64,000 nt of DNA from Hyphomicrobiales bacterium 4NK60-0047b (GCA_040367435.1 BAABWY010000003.1:124001-188000); one strand, 5' to 3'; positions 47,856 through 58,065 are shown, counted from the first letter of the stretch. Notes: a model not told the origin generated them from the sequence alone. Numbers and translations are program-made.

Positions 47856-50426
47856 CTACAAGATGTCTTCATCTGGCAATTGATAAGCTAGCTGGGCGGC
47901 CTGAGCGTTTTCAAGAAAGCGGCGCATTCGGTTTGATAAATCAATGAGCCCTGCTTCTAGATAGATATCATGGGCTTCAGCAAAGCTGGCTATGGCTTCT
48001 TTCAAACCGCTGTGAGATCCATATTGCTCACTTAGATCCATCATAATCAAACCTATTTGACTTAAAACCTCAGCTCTTTTTCTCGGATTAATGGCTCTTG
48101 GTGTTAAATTGATGAATTTTTGATAGTAGTTTGCTGCTTCGTTCAAGGCTTGCTCATCAAAATGCACCCGTGCAAATGAAGCCAGTAATTTTGCCAGATT
48201 TAAATAAAGCGTTCCTCTGATGTGGGGTATATCAAGTTCAGGGGGCAAATTTTTTGAACTTTCTTCGACATCTGCACTTTCTTCAACAATGGAGATTGCA
48301 TTTTCTAATAAATAATGAGCTTCATTAAAGTCTTCCTGTTTGCCATTGTTTTTATATTGGCGTTTGGATAATAGGTTTACCAAGTCACTGATTTCAACTG
48401 CCCAGCGCACATCTTGTGCTCCGCTTTCAGCTAATTTGACCAGATCTCTGCGATCTTTTATCGCACGATCTAAGGCGATGTCATCGCCTTCAAGCGCGAA
48501 CAACAATTCTCTTAGCCTCGCTCTCAATCTTAAGAGAACATCTTTGGTTGGCCACAATTTGCCATTTTGCCCAATTACTGAACAAATAGAAGAGATAGCA
48601 GTTATGACCTGATCTTTATTGCGATCAAGTAGGGCTAACCGAGCTCTGGCCACAGATATACTGCGCTCTACTTTATCTCGCTTTTGACCTCTTAAACCTT
48701 GATCCAGGCAATCGTTAAATCTGAAAATTGCTTGTTTATGGTGGGGTGCTTCATTTGTTATACCGCCAAAATTTAAAAAACATTCAGCTAAAGCCAGTTT
48801 AGTTTCTTCGATACAGCTTTTGGAACTGCTTTTTTCTTCAAGCAAAGCTTCAAAATGATGAATGGCTTTTTCAATTAGCTCAGCTTCACCGAACCGCGTG
48901 CCCCAGCTTAAATATAATTTACCTAATTCAAGCCTTATATCTGGCCTGCTTATTTTCATAAAACTATTTTTATGATCTCTGCTTTCCACACTAGAAAGTG
49001 CCAAGGCGGCTAAAAAACCATTTTCAGCACGCTCCAATCCTTGGACGCCCATATTTCTTTTGGCAATATTTACTGCCAATTTTCCTTTTGCAAAATAAGC
49101 TTCACACATTGCATCTTGTTGTCTGTTTTTGCGCCAAACCTCAATTGCATCATCTAACGCAATTTCAATAGACTGAAAAGTATGGCCTACTTCGGCCAAA
49201 TCTTCACTTTCAGTCAGTTGCATTTCTTCGTGTTCGTTAATTCGTTGGCTTGTTTCAGCAAAAGCTAATTTACACATGAGCTTGCCCCAGCTATGAGGAA
49301 AATTGTCACGTCTAAAATTGCGGATTGCTTTTAAAACCGCAGTTTTGATTTTGGGTGGGTATCTCTGATCATTTGGATTCAATTGCATCAGAGCAAATGC
49401 CGCATAAGCTTCATTTGATTGAGCCCCGGCCATTTCAGCCTTTTCGCGTCCTTGCCAATGATCTTCCGACAAGAGTTCATATAGATCCAGAGATCGCTTT
49501 AGCTGTTGCTCATCTTGTTGGCCTAACCCAGCCACCAAATAACACCAAGCTGTAACGACGATTATTTCTGTATTTTTCTCTTTAGATGTTGCTTTTGAAT
49601 AGTTTTTAGTGACTTCTCCCTTGAGATACTCATCGAGTTGTTTTGCCCATTTGCTTAATTTCTTTAATGACACAATTTGATGGGCAATACCGCAACCTCG
49701 ACACATTATCCCAGCCACAGTCGCTTGAAAGAGAACTTCATCAGCTTTTTGTTTTTTTCTATTCAGCGGGCACTCTAAACCAACTTCTTTTAACTCAAAA
49801 AGCGGAAAATCTGAGCATTCATAAACGTATTTAAATGGTTCCGTTTCTGCAGCGAATTCATTTTGCTGTGATTTGTATTTACTTACATCTCTTAAAGGCT
49901 GGATATTTGTTTCATTCTTTTTAAATGCAGGATCAATGATATGCAGGGGCCCGTGTGGGAAGAACCGCAAATTTAATTGCTTGTTTTTGACATTTCCGTC
50001 TATCGATACTTCTACTGAGTGACCTTTCGTGCTGTTTTTTGCGCTTTGATGTGTGTTTTTGCAGGGCATTCTTGTACTAAAATGACCGGTACTAATGTGG
50101 AAAGAACGCATCTTGTTTTTATTTGTCCATCTTGACCAAAGACTGCCTGCATATTCTTTACGTAGACTGTGTAATAATTGCTCACCTAAAAAACCGAATT
50201 CGTCTCCTTGAATTCTATGAAGGGTTAGGTGACGGTTAACCCCCCTCTCATTTCTTCTATTCTTATTTGTAGAAAATTTGGGTACACCTGCACCTTGCGA
50301 TCCAGAGAAAATCGCTGTGACCCAAGCTCCAACAAGGAGGATAAATATAATACTTAGAAAGAAAAATATTTGCTCTAATGCGCTCAATGCGCCTGCAAAA
50401 GCGGCGCTAAATTCAGTTCCATTCAT
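47856..50426 (-). CDS. Membrane-anchored TPR-rich protein with a CxxC motif
   Basis: The ATG at 50426 (AAAGGGGG upstream) is preferred over a GTG 21 bases earlier; 856 residues. One N-terminal hydrophobic helix (FFFLSIIFILLVGAWVTAIF) anchors it. MCRGCG near 240 is a CxxC pair. From about 280 to the end it is alpha-helical with TPR-like repeats, clearest near LRLELGKLYLSWGTRFGEAELIEKAIHHFEALLEE and LNEAANYYQKFINLTPRA. A scaffold for protein assembly is likely; no enzymatic domain is seen. It is transcribed alone toward aspC. Confidence 0.75.
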   Translation of the reverse strand: MNGTEFSAAFAGALSALEQIFFFLSIIFILLVGAWVTAIFSGSQGAGVPKFSTNKNRRNERGVNRHLTLHRIQGDEFGFLGEQLLHSLRKEYAGSLWSRWTNKNKMRSFHISTGHFSTRMPCKNTHQSAKNSTKGHSVEVSIDGNVKNKQLNLRFFPHGPLHIIDPAFKKNETNIQPLRDVSKYKSQQNEFAAETEPFKYVYECSDFPLFELKEVGLECPLNRKKQKADEVLFQATVAGIMCRGCGIAHQIVSLKKLSKWAKQLDEYLKGEVTKNYSKATSKEKNTEIIVVTAWCYLVAGLGQQDEQQLKRSLDLYELLSEDHWQGREKAEMAGAQSNEAYAAFALMQLNPNDQRYPPKIKTAVLKAIRNFRRDNFPHSWGKLMCKLAFAETSQRINEHEEMQLTESEDLAEVGHTFQSIEIALDDAIEVWRKNRQQDAMCEAYFAKGKLAVNIAKRNMGVQGLERAENGFLAALALSSVESRDHKNSFMKISRPDIRLELGKLYLSWGTRFGEAELIEKAIHHFEALLEEKSSSKSCIEETKLALAECFLNFGGITNEAPHHKQAIFRFNDCLDQGLRGQKRDKVERSISVARARLALLDRNKDQVITAISSICSVIGQNGKLWPTKDVLLRLRARLRELLFALEGDDIALDRAIKDRRDLVKLAESGAQDVRWAVEISDLVNLLSKRQYKNNGKQEDFNEAHYLLENAISIVEESADVEESSKNLPPELDIPHIRGTLYLNLAKLLASFARVHFDEQALNEAANYYQKFINLTPRAINPRKRAEVLSQIGLIMMDLSEQYGSHSGLKEAIASFAEAHDIYLEAGLIDLSNRMRRFLENAQAAQLAYQLPDEDIL

Positions 50427-51087
50427 TGTATAAACGCCCCCTTTCACGTTTGAAATATTTTAAATTTTTAGGGTTTGGTTTTTATGATGCAATTTCTTCA
50501 TTGCTTTACCTAAAAACTTAACCACGCTGCTTTTTTTGTGCCTTTATATCTCCAACCCAATGGATATTATAAAGAGCAATCCAGCAAAATAATTATTTTT
50601 CTGTCGACTAGATTAACGTGGATCTTCTCCTTCATCTTTAGTAGCGCTTCAGTTGCCCACAAAGCAACCGCTTTAGTAGCGCTTCAGTTGCCCACAAAGC
50701 AACCGAGCTGATAAAACCTTTTAGGTACTGTGCTTAGCGTCGAAACCTTAGAATTGACCGCCTTTATTTATGCTTAGTAAGAAATTGTACATTAGTTATC
50801 CACGTTTTATTAATGGCCACATAAAACCATAAAATGAGCATAAAACGAGCTTTTTTTGCTTAAAATAAGGGCAAAATTACAATTATTAGGCAAATTGTGG
50901 GGTAAAATTTAGCAAATTAGGCGAAGGGGCAAGGCTTTAATGTGTAATTGCTAAGGGCAATATGCTAATCGTTAACTACCATTAACGTTTCTCGAAAAGT
51001 AATAAAACTGTGTAGAAACAATGTTATGGCAATTGGGATTAGGGGTACTATACCCCAAGGAAAAATTTTATATGAGAGGGGCGCATT
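50427..51087 (+). repeat. Intergenic region with two family A copies and a GGGGTA palindrome
   Basis: Copies at 50640-50672 and 50675-50710 (35-base period) have inner arms GTTGC/GCAAC, loop CCACAAA, bulge TTCA, and outer arms AGCGC with GC/GAGCT-type partners. A 15-bp inverted repeat GGGGTACTATACCCC lies at 51042-51056, just before the 59-residue gene, a likely operator or leader hairpin. The other bases are AT-rich and otherwise featureless. Confidence 0.75.
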
Positions 51088-51267
51088 ATGCGACTAAATC
51101 CACCAACAATCTTTATCTTTTTGATTTCACTTATATTAGCTGTTGCTGCAATTGCTAGTCACCAAGGTCTGGTTAGCATTCCATCAGTTATTGCTGCACA
51201 AGACTTTTGGCTTGCAGTCTCAGCTTACATTCTTTTAGCTATTGGCAATTTGGTGCGTGGTCTATAA
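51088..51267 (+). CDS. 59-residue two-span membrane protein
   Basis: A short frame reads MRLNPPTIFIFLISLILAVA and ends AIGNLVRGL. Hydrophobic helices cover about 7-23 and 41-56. GAGAGGGG precedes the ATG by 7 bases, and an intrinsic terminator follows the stop. Small proteins starting MRL-P and ending in RGL are, as I recall, common in Hyphomicrobiales, but the function is unknown. Confidence 0.8.
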   Translation: MRLNPPTIFIFLISLILAVAAIASHQGLVSIPSVIAAQDFWLAVSAYILLAIGNLVRGL

Positions 51268-51296
51268 TTCAGCGCTATAAAATGTTTAATAGAAAA

Positions 51297-51330
51297 GCGT
51301 GTCCTTATTCATTTAAGGGCACGTTTTTTT
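51297..51330 (+). terminator. Intrinsic terminator after the 59-residue gene
   Basis: CGTGTCCTT (51299-51307) pairs with AAGGGCACG (51315-51323; one T-G pair) and is followed by seven T residues. It touches the stop of the converging oxidoreductase gene. Confidence 0.85.
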
Positions 51331-52627
51331 ATGCAGCTTTCTGCTTAATTCTGGGCATTTTCATAAGTTTGAAAATAAGCCGTTCAAAAATAGGCTCTGT
51401 TACGCCGGCCCTTAACCTGGACAGGTGATACCGCTCCATAGTTCGTTGCATAATATGAACGAAGCGCCCCTCTATGATCCGGTCTATGTTCCGGGGTGGA
51501 TTTTGAGGAACGGCTAAAAATGCAGCCCCCCTTTCTCCATAGTTGATCATGAAAAATCCATTGCCAGTAGGTTCATAGCATGGATATCTATGACGTAAGA
51601 CTTCAGCCAAATTACCAGCAACGGTGCTTGTCATACTTTCTCTCAGGAAATCAGAACAAGGCTGACCCGTTTCCATAGGTGTTGGTTCAAGAGCTACCTG
51701 CCTTAAGCTGGTTTGCGCTACAACCTCACCAATTGCGAAAATATTTCTATAGAGACTGGACTGCAAAAATTTGTTGGTTTGGATCAAGCCTGTTTTATCA
51801 GTTAAGCCATTGACCTTTGTGATGTAGTCAGCGGCTCTCATAGCAGGCCAGATTAAACCATATCTTGAATTAAACTTTTTTCTACCGCATTCAGCGCCTT
51901 CACGGTCAAAATAGATTATCTGTACTGTGGTTTTGTCAATCTTATCGATGGCAGCGTTACAGTAAAATTCAATTTGTCTCGATCTGAATTCTTTTTCAAA
52001 CAAGCTATTTGAGTGACCAATTCCACCTATTCCGAGATGGCCAAGAAACGGCTCAGGAGTGATGAACCGAATGGGGACTTTATCTCTCAAGCGATAACGG
52101 CGTAAAACATGATCTACATTGAGCACATATTGATAGGCACTTTGATAGTCCATAGATCCTGGTGCACAGGCAATGGTCATTGGCCCTGGTGAGAGAAGAA
52201 AATCTTTAAACCCTAATTCTGCCCGCATGGTTTCATCTGCATTCATAGTTGAATGCACCATGTTATGAGACCTGTTTAGCCCGGGAATATGATCCCAGGC
52301 AGGCACCATTCCATCGGCTATAATGAGATTATCAAAAGGAACTCTTTTTCCATTATTTAGGATAATGATTTGTCGTTCTGGATGAAGGGATGAAACGGAA
52401 GAGAATAGATATTTGATTTTAAATTTTTCAAATAGCTTCTTTAAATCTACACGCACATCTTTTAGTGAACGTAAGCCCATGCTCACTGAAGGAAGGGATG
52501 ACTTGAGAACACCATACTGATCTTCAGAAACAACGGTTATCCAATCTTGATCAGAGACAAGCTTTTTTAGTTGCAAAGCTGCTGTCAAGCTTGCAAGGCC
52601 GTTGCCTATGATAACAATATGGGCCAT
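51329..52627 (-). CDS. FAD-dependent NDH-2/sulfide:quinone reductase-like oxidoreductase
   Basis: 432 residues. The Rossmann motif is IIGNGLASLTAAL (5-17); a second core region has FDNLIIADGMVPAWDHIPG, and NIFAIGEVVAQT near 315 is the flavin GD/GE motif. The C-terminal 60 residues (NIDRIIEGRFVHIMQRTMERYHLSRLRAG) look amphipathic, suiting membrane attachment. The family covers sulfide:quinone oxidoreductase, flavocytochrome c-sulfide dehydrogenase and type II NADH dehydrogenase. Cysteines are present but I could not match the SQR redox pair, so the substrate is open. Confidence 0.82.
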   Translation of the reverse strand: MAHIVIIGNGLASLTAALQLKKLVSDQDWITVVSEDQYGVLKSSLPSVSMGLRSLKDVRVDLKKLFEKFKIKYLFSSVSSLHPERQIIILNNGKRVPFDNLIIADGMVPAWDHIPGLNRSHNMVHSTMNADETMRAELGFKDFLLSPGPMTIACAPGSMDYQSAYQYVLNVDHVLRRYRLRDKVPIRFITPEPFLGHLGIGGIGHSNSLFEKEFRSRQIEFYCNAAIDKIDKTTVQIIYFDREGAECGRKKFNSRYGLIWPAMRAADYITKVNGLTDKTGLIQTNKFLQSSLYRNIFAIGEVVAQTSLRQVALEPTPMETGQPCSDFLRESMTSTVAGNLAEVLRHRYPCYEPTGNGFFMINYGERGAAFLAVPQNPPRNIDRIIEGRFVHIMQRTMERYHLSRLRAGVTEPIFERLIFKLMKMPRIKQKAA

Positions 52628-52996
52628 ATGAGAGGCACGCTCCAGTTGTAATTCACTATAAAATCAATAACTTAAATTCAATTTATTGGCGCAGTTATCG
52701 ATTGATGAGTTACGCGCAATCTCCTTTAAAATCCATACAAATATAAAGAATTTCCTCTTTTACCCCTATTAGGGGAATCAGGGATCTGTCAATGACTAAA
52801 CTTCAGTTATGCAAATGAAAGGGGCATCTAAACCTACCTACAAATTGCGATTGTGATCATTCCAATTTTAAATTAGACTTCAGTCTAAAGTCGAAGTTAC
52901 AAATAAAAATCAATTCCAATAAACGGCTGATCATATCAAATGATAGATACAGCCAATATCAGTTACAAACCTACATCAGTTTCAAAGAGGACATTC
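52628..52996. other. Intergenic region, divergent promoters
   Basis: 369 bases between the leftward FAD gene and the rightward dehydrogenase. No hairpin repeat, operator-like palindrome or gene is evident. Confidence 0.4.
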
Positions 52997-53866
52997 ATGA
53001 CAAAAGCATCTTGGCTTGGCTTAGGGGTTATGGGCCATCCGATGGCAGGGTATTTAAGTAAATTTCCTGACATTGACCTTACTGTATATAATCGAACAAC
53101 TTCCAAAGCAGAAGGATGGCAAAATGAGTATGGTGGCAACACGGCTCTCACACCATTAGACGCTGGTAAAGATGCTCAATTTGTTTTTTCATGTGTTGGC
53201 AATGATGATGATCTACGCCAAGTCACTTTTGGAGACCAGGGTGCCTTTCATTCTATGCCTAAAGGCGCCGTTTTTATTGATCACTCAACAACTTCTGCGA
53301 CTGTCGCACGTGAGATATCAACCAAAGCTTCTGAAATGGGACTACATTTCCTGGATGCCCCAGTTACTGGTGGGCAAAAAGGAGCTGAAAATGGCCAACT
53401 TAGTATTATGGTTGGTGGTGAGCCCGGTGCCTATGAACAAGCTGAACCACTCATTTTAACTTATTCAAAGGCTGTCAGGCATATGGGACCATCAGGGGCC
53501 GGGCAACAAACTAAAATGGTAAATCAAATTGCTATTGCTGGTGTTGTTCAAGGCTTATCTGAAGCGATTAATTTTGCTCAAGCAAATAATTTGAATATTC
53601 CTGATGTTTTATCTGTAATTTCCAAAGGGGCAGCGCAATCCTGGCAAATGGAAAATAGCGGACAACATATGGCTGACCGTTTTTTTGATTTTGGTTTTGC
53701 TGTTGATTGGATGCGCAAAGATTTGAATATCTGTATAGAAGAGGCGAAGGCAACGAAGAGCCCTCTTCCTGTAGCAACTTTGGTTGAAAGCTATCTTGGT
53801 GAGTTGCATGAGAATGGACGTGGTCGAAATGATATCACCAGCCTTGTTACTCGTTTGAAGGGCTAG
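52997..53866 (+). CDS. 3-hydroxyisobutyrate dehydrogenase-like beta-hydroxyacid dehydrogenase
   Basis: The ATG at 52997 with AAGAGGAC four bases before it is preferred over an in-frame ATG 57 bases upstream; 289 residues. The N-terminal Rossmann motif is LGLGVMGHPMAGYL (6-19), the substrate loop DAPVTGGQKGAENGQLSIMVGG near 120-140, and the catalytic Lys in GQQTKMVNQ near 170. Family members reduce or oxidise 3-hydroxyisobutyrate, tartronate semialdehyde, or 2-(hydroxymethyl)glutarate. The gene stands alone; an Lrp-type regulator converges on it. Confidence 0.93.
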   Translation: MTKASWLGLGVMGHPMAGYLSKFPDIDLTVYNRTTSKAEGWQNEYGGNTALTPLDAGKDAQFVFSCVGNDDDLRQVTFGDQGAFHSMPKGAVFIDHSTTSATVAREISTKASEMGLHFLDAPVTGGQKGAENGQLSIMVGGEPGAYEQAEPLILTYSKAVRHMGPSGAGQQTKMVNQIAIAGVVQGLSEAINFAQANNLNIPDVLSVISKGAAQSWQMENSGQHMADRFFDFGFAVDWMRKDLNICIEEAKATKSPLPVATLVESYLGELHENGRGRNDITSLVTRLKG

Positions 53867-54062
53867 AACATTCCTCTTTTTGATGACTTAAAAGAGATGC
53901 TCTAGATTCTTCTTTTAGCGTTTTTTAGTGTTCCTTTTTTCCTAAAACCGGAATCCACTTTAAGGTGGAACGCTCTAGGGTCAGCAACTTAAATGTTCCC
54001 TACATAGTTTAAAGCAAGGCTAGTCTGATAATTTTTTCTTTAAAACTTAGGAAAAGTTCTCA

Positions 54063-54557
54063 TTAAGAAGAGCTCTCAGATTCTTTTAATGACTGCCTTG
54101 CATAACTCAACGGTAATTCAGTAGTAAATTTTATTTGCTCCATTGCAAAAGATGACGATACGTCAGCTATGTCTATTTCTGAAATTAAACGTTTATAAAA
54201 CGCGTCATAGCTGGCGATATCTGGAACCACTACACGCAAAAGATAGTCAACCTGCCCGCTCATACGATAGAATTCAACGACTTCCGGAAAACTTTCTATG
54301 GCTCTATGAAATTCAGACAGCCATGTTTCACTATGTTTGTTTGTGGTCACAAATACAAAAACGGTGACTGGAACGTTTACCATTTCAGTATTTAGCAATG
54401 CAACTCTCGAGCGGATAACCCCTAACTCTTCCATTTTTTGTATGCGCCGCCAGCAAGGAGTAGTTGATAGACCAACTTTCTTTCCTATTTCAGCGACTGG
54501 CACTGTGCAGTCTTTTTGTAAAATTTGTAAAATTTTAACATCCAATTTATCTAGCAT
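54063..54557 (-). CDS. Lrp/AsnC-family regulator
   Basis: 164 residues. The helix-turn-helix is LDVKILQILQKDCTVPVAEIGKKVGLSTTPCWRRIQKMEELGVI (5-48), followed by the RAM ligand domain (VEFYRMSGQVDYLLRVVVPDIASYDAFYKRLIS). It probably responds to an amino acid. Nearby genes of amino-acid metabolism are the hydroxyacid dehydrogenase downstream and the aminotransferase further left; regulation of either is not shown. Confidence 0.93.
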   Translation of the reverse strand: MLDKLDVKILQILQKDCTVPVAEIGKKVGLSTTPCWRRIQKMEELGVIRSRVALLNTEMVNVPVTVFVFVTTNKHSETWLSEFHRAIESFPEVVEFYRMSGQVDYLLRVVVPDIASYDAFYKRLISEIDIADVSSSFAMEQIKFTTELPLSYARQSLKESESSS

Positions 54558-54805
54558 TAGGGGATTTCCTGCTGTTTGAATGAATTAAAGCAATTTTCAT
54601 TCAAGAATTGAGCTTAAAATAAAGAACATTTACCTTATTAGACTATAGCGCAATTCTTTCTAAAGCCTAACTAAATTGGAAAATTCAACCTGGCTAACGT
54701 GAAATTCGAAATTTTTTGCTAATAAGTAAGTTATGCAACGCATTTGGCAAAAATTGATTTCCACCTCAACCCGAATGCTATTCTCTCTCGATACATAAAC
54801 TATTT

Positions 54806-55300
54806 TTAGTATCTGGGATTTTTTCTTCGCCAATCACTTGGCCAATCAAACGTTCCCTGCCAAATACCTGTTTTCTCCCTCTTGGCTTGACGTTCTTCAG
54901 CTTTATAGGCACTTCCATAAGATACAGCCCAGCCTTTCATGATCATATTTTTGTTTAAATTCAATTCATTAACAAAACATGTTGCCAAAAGTCGTTGGTG
55001 ACGATCGAACTCTGTTCCCTTACAATAGACCTTTTGTGAGCTTATCATTTTACGAAGAGCTGAGGTCGATGCCCGCCCACAGCCCCAAGATTGTCCATTT
55101 TTTTCGCATTTTTGCTGCAATTCTGGAGCATCTATGCCTATTAAACGTACTTTTTCACCATTTAGCTCAAGGCTATCTCCATCAACTACGCGCGGTCTTC
55201 CACTGATTTCATCTTTAAATGACAAATCCTCAAGCCATAACATGCCGGCAAACAGCACAATGGCAGCGACGACAACTAATTTTGAGAAATCAAATTTCAT
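54806..55300 (-). CDS. Staphylococcal-nuclease-like (thermonuclease) protein, membrane-anchored
   Basis: 164 residues. One hydrophobic helix (SKLVVVAAIVLFAGMLWL) near the start serves as anchor or signal. The SNase fold is seen in PRVVDGDSLELNGEKVRLIGIDAPELQQKC and FDRHQRLLATCFVNELNLNKNMIMKGWAVSYG, with the catalytic Arg, Asp and Glu positions (VDGD, RLIGIDAPE, EFDRHQR). It probably degrades DNA or RNA in the periplasm; there are six cysteines, unusual for the family. Confidence 0.9.
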   Translation of the reverse strand: MKFDFSKLVVVAAIVLFAGMLWLEDLSFKDEISGRPRVVDGDSLELNGEKVRLIGIDAPELQQKCEKNGQSWGCGRASTSALRKMISSQKVYCKGTEFDRHQRLLATCFVNELNLNKNMIMKGWAVSYGSAYKAEERQAKREKTGIWQGTFDWPSDWRRKNPRY

Positions 55301-55420
55301 GAAAGCCTCTTGAATTTTATAAAGAATTAAGAAAATTAAACTCGAAATTAAACGGGAAATTAGGAATTGAAGCGCTAAATTATACCATTATTTTAACCAC
55401 TTCTTATAATTTTAAGAGTT

Positions 55421-57097
55421 TTGTCTGTGTCACAAATGAAACCTAGTCACCAAATCACATCTCAAGCCACAAATACAAGGCTCGTTTCTTCTGTGAAAGA
55501 GGCACGGGACCGTTTGGGACAAAAACAAGGCGCTGAACGCTTTGAATACGAACTTTTGTTGATGTTTGCCCGCAATGAACTCACTGCGTCACTGTCTATT
55601 CCCCTATTTGCTGTTATTTTAGCTTTGAGCACAACAATTTGGGCTCCTATTTCACAAATTATTGCCTGGCTCGGCATGATCTTTATCACGAAAGGGATTA
55701 TCCTTATACTTTGTCGGCGGTTTACAGCACTGCCACGTAAAGATCTTAATGTTGCTCTTTGGAGGCGACGGTTAACGATTGCGGAAATTTTTTATGGTTT
55801 GGCCTGGGCTGGTATTGCTATTATTGCCAGCCAAACCACAGATCAAGCTGCCCATATTTTCATCTTTGCTTCTTTCATTGCGGTGATTTCAATTCGTATG
55901 ATGTTTGCGTCTACTGTCATGCCTCTTGTTATCAGTGGCACTGTGCCTATGACCATCGCGCTTGTTACTCATTTCTTATTACTTCAAACCCCCTTTTACT
56001 GGGCAATGGCCGCAATGGCCATTGGTATTCATGCCTATCTGATTTTTCTTATGTCTGGGCTTAATTCAACCGTTCATGCGATGCTGGAATACCGGGCTGA
56101 AAAAGATGTATTGATCGGGAAACTTGAAGAAGCCAAAGCATTTTCTGATGATGCTCGCAAACGAGCTGAGGAAGCCAATTTAGCTAAATCCAGATTTCTG
56201 GCAACGATGAGCCATGAGCTGAGAACACCGCTTAATGCTATTCTAGGTTTTTCGGAGGTTATGAAATCCGAAGTTTTTGGCCCTCATGCCAACCCAACAT
56301 ACAAAGAATATGCGGAAGACATTCACACAAGCGGCGATCATTTGTTAAACCTCATTAATGAAATTCTCGATCTGTCGCGCATTGAAGCTGAACGTTATGA
56401 ATTGCATGAACAATCCATAAAGCTCATTGATATTGCTGATGATTGCCAACATCTGATTTCTATGCGGGCCCGCAATAAGGGCATTGAAATTCAATTAATT
56501 GAAGAGCAAAAACTGAACCCCTTATGGGTCGATGAACGGGCAATTCGCCAAGTTTGTCTCAACCTTTTGTCAAATGCTGTCAAATTTACTCCTCAAAATG
56601 GCACGATAATTATGAAGATTGGCAAAACAGAAGAGGGCGGCCAATACCTCTCTGTTGAAGATACGGGCCCTGGTATTCCTGAAGACGAAATTGACAAGGT
56701 TCTAAAACCTTTTGGTCAAGGCTCTTTGGCGCACGAAACAGCTGAGGGGGGTACTGGTCTTGGGCTGGCTATTTGCCAAAAATTGATTTCTATTCATGAT
56801 GGACTTTTCTCTTTAAAAAGTGAACTTCGCCAAGGAACTATCGTGAGATTTGAAATCCCGAGAAAACGAGTTATTGCTGGTATGGCTCCTATTGCCAATC
56901 CTTTCAGTGAGAACTGGGATGAAGAACCGCAACCACTTGACCCAAATAGTAAAGAATTTGAAGATCTGACATCTCAAATCCAGAAAATCATTAAAACAAG
57001 GCAAGTTAAACGAGAATATTATGCTAATCAGGAAAATAAAGAGCCTGAAGACCCTATTTTTAAACTTAAAACAGCTGCTCCTGAAAAAAGAAGATGA
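55421..57097 (+). CDS. Membrane sensor histidine kinase
   Basis: 558 residues from a TTG; a GTG at 55427 or ATG at 55436 may be the real start. About six hydrophobic segments lie between 45 and 225. A coiled-coil stretch leads to the HisKA dimerisation helix with phospho-acceptor His265 (SHELRTPLNAI). The ATPase core has NLLSNAVKFTP (N box), DTGPGIP (G1) and TGLGLAICQKL (G2). The last 60 residues are charged. The kinase type resembles PleC/DivJ-like proteins, but there is no partner regulator beside it; the RR/Hpt pair at 24.9-26 kb is a possible distant partner. Confidence 0.92.
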   Translation: MSVSQMKPSHQITSQATNTRLVSSVKEARDRLGQKQGAERFEYELLLMFARNELTASLSIPLFAVILALSTTIWAPISQIIAWLGMIFITKGIILILCRRFTALPRKDLNVALWRRRLTIAEIFYGLAWAGIAIIASQTTDQAAHIFIFASFIAVISIRMMFASTVMPLVISGTVPMTIALVTHFLLLQTPFYWAMAAMAIGIHAYLIFLMSGLNSTVHAMLEYRAEKDVLIGKLEEAKAFSDDARKRAEEANLAKSRFLATMSHELRTPLNAILGFSEVMKSEVFGPHANPTYKEYAEDIHTSGDHLLNLINEILDLSRIEAERYELHEQSIKLIDIADDCQHLISMRARNKGIEIQLIEEQKLNPLWVDERAIRQVCLNLLSNAVKFTPQNGTIIMKIGKTEEGGQYLSVEDTGPGIPEDEIDKVLKPFGQGSLAHETAEGGTGLGLAICQKLISIHDGLFSLKSELRQGTIVRFEIPRKRVIAGMAPIANPFSENWDEEPQPLDPNSKEFEDLTSQIQKIIKTRQVKREYYANQENKEPEDPIFKLKTAAPEKRR

Positions 57098-57357
57098 ATT
57101 ACACTACGTTTCAAGACGCCTGCTCTTTAGCATTTTTAAATAACTGTTTCACGTTTTAACACTCCCGTAATTTTTAACAACAAGACACTGGACTTATCTT
57201 TCCCGATCATTATCGTGTTCACGAATTACTCCAAATAATAAAATGAAATTTTTGTCTTTAAAGATCCATCTTTTTGATAAAGAGTAACTTTTGATAAAAA
57301 TTTTGTAAAAATTAAAATTTGCACCTTGTTTTAATATTTCTCATTGAGGAGGTTTAT

Positions 57358-58065
57358 GTGAGCACCTGGATAGCCCTTGGATTACTTATTATATCAGGCT
57401 TGATACTAATTTTGTATCACGACCAGGGCACGATTGGTGGCCTTGATAGCTCTAGCTTTGCCGGGCTTGTTGCTAGCTCTGCGCTGCTTATCTGGTTAGG
57501 GAGCTCAGTATTGCGTGATTATTCCGGGAGACTTGGGCAGGCCTTCAAAGACATTCTTACCTGGGCAGGCATCGCTCTTATCCTTGTCATCCTTTATACT
57601 TTTCGCTCACCGTTACTAGAGGGTAGCGAAAGGGTTTTACAACAATTACTTCCGGCTGGCGTGAACTTCACCCTTTCACCTGAAGGTGCTGAAAAAGCAA
57701 CGGTACGATTAAGAGTTAGAGATGATGGGCAATTTATTGTTCGCACCACAACTAATAATCGACAAATTGCAATGTTGGTGGACACCGGTGCTTCACAAGT
57801 TGTGCTTAGTGCTAAAGATGCTCGCGCTCTTGGGATTAATATGGCTACCCTTAACTTTATTATTCCTGTGAGCACCGCTAACGGGCAAACTATGACCGCT
57901 CGCTATAAAATTAATTCCCTTTTTATAGGCCCAATAAAACTATACAACGTAGAAGCTTTGATTGCTCGTGACGGAGATTTAAGTCAGAGCTTGCTCGGTA
58001 TGAGTTTTTTAAGACGTTTGAGATCATATGAATTTACGAAAGATTTCTTAATATTAAGAAGTTAG
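57358..58065 (+). CDS. Membrane-anchored clan AA aspartic protease, first of two
   Basis: The GTG at 57358 with GAGGAGG five bases before it fixes the start; 235 residues. Three or so N-terminal hydrophobic segments (about 1-80) precede a retropepsin-like domain with the catalytic MLVDTGASQVVLS and a hydrophobic ending LLGMSFLRRLRSYEF, as in the TIGR02281 family. It may process exported proteins. It is paired with a shorter paralogue 50 bases downstream. Confidence 0.9.
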   Translation: MSTWIALGLLIISGLILILYHDQGTIGGLDSSSFAGLVASSALLIWLGSSVLRDYSGRLGQAFKDILTWAGIALILVILYTFRSPLLEGSERVLQQLLPAGVNFTLSPEGAEKATVRLRVRDDGQFIVRTTTNNRQIAMLVDTGASQVVLSAKDARALGINMATLNFIIPVSTANGQTMTARYKINSLFIGPIKLYNVEALIARDGDLSQSLLGMSFLRRLRSYEFTKDFLILRS

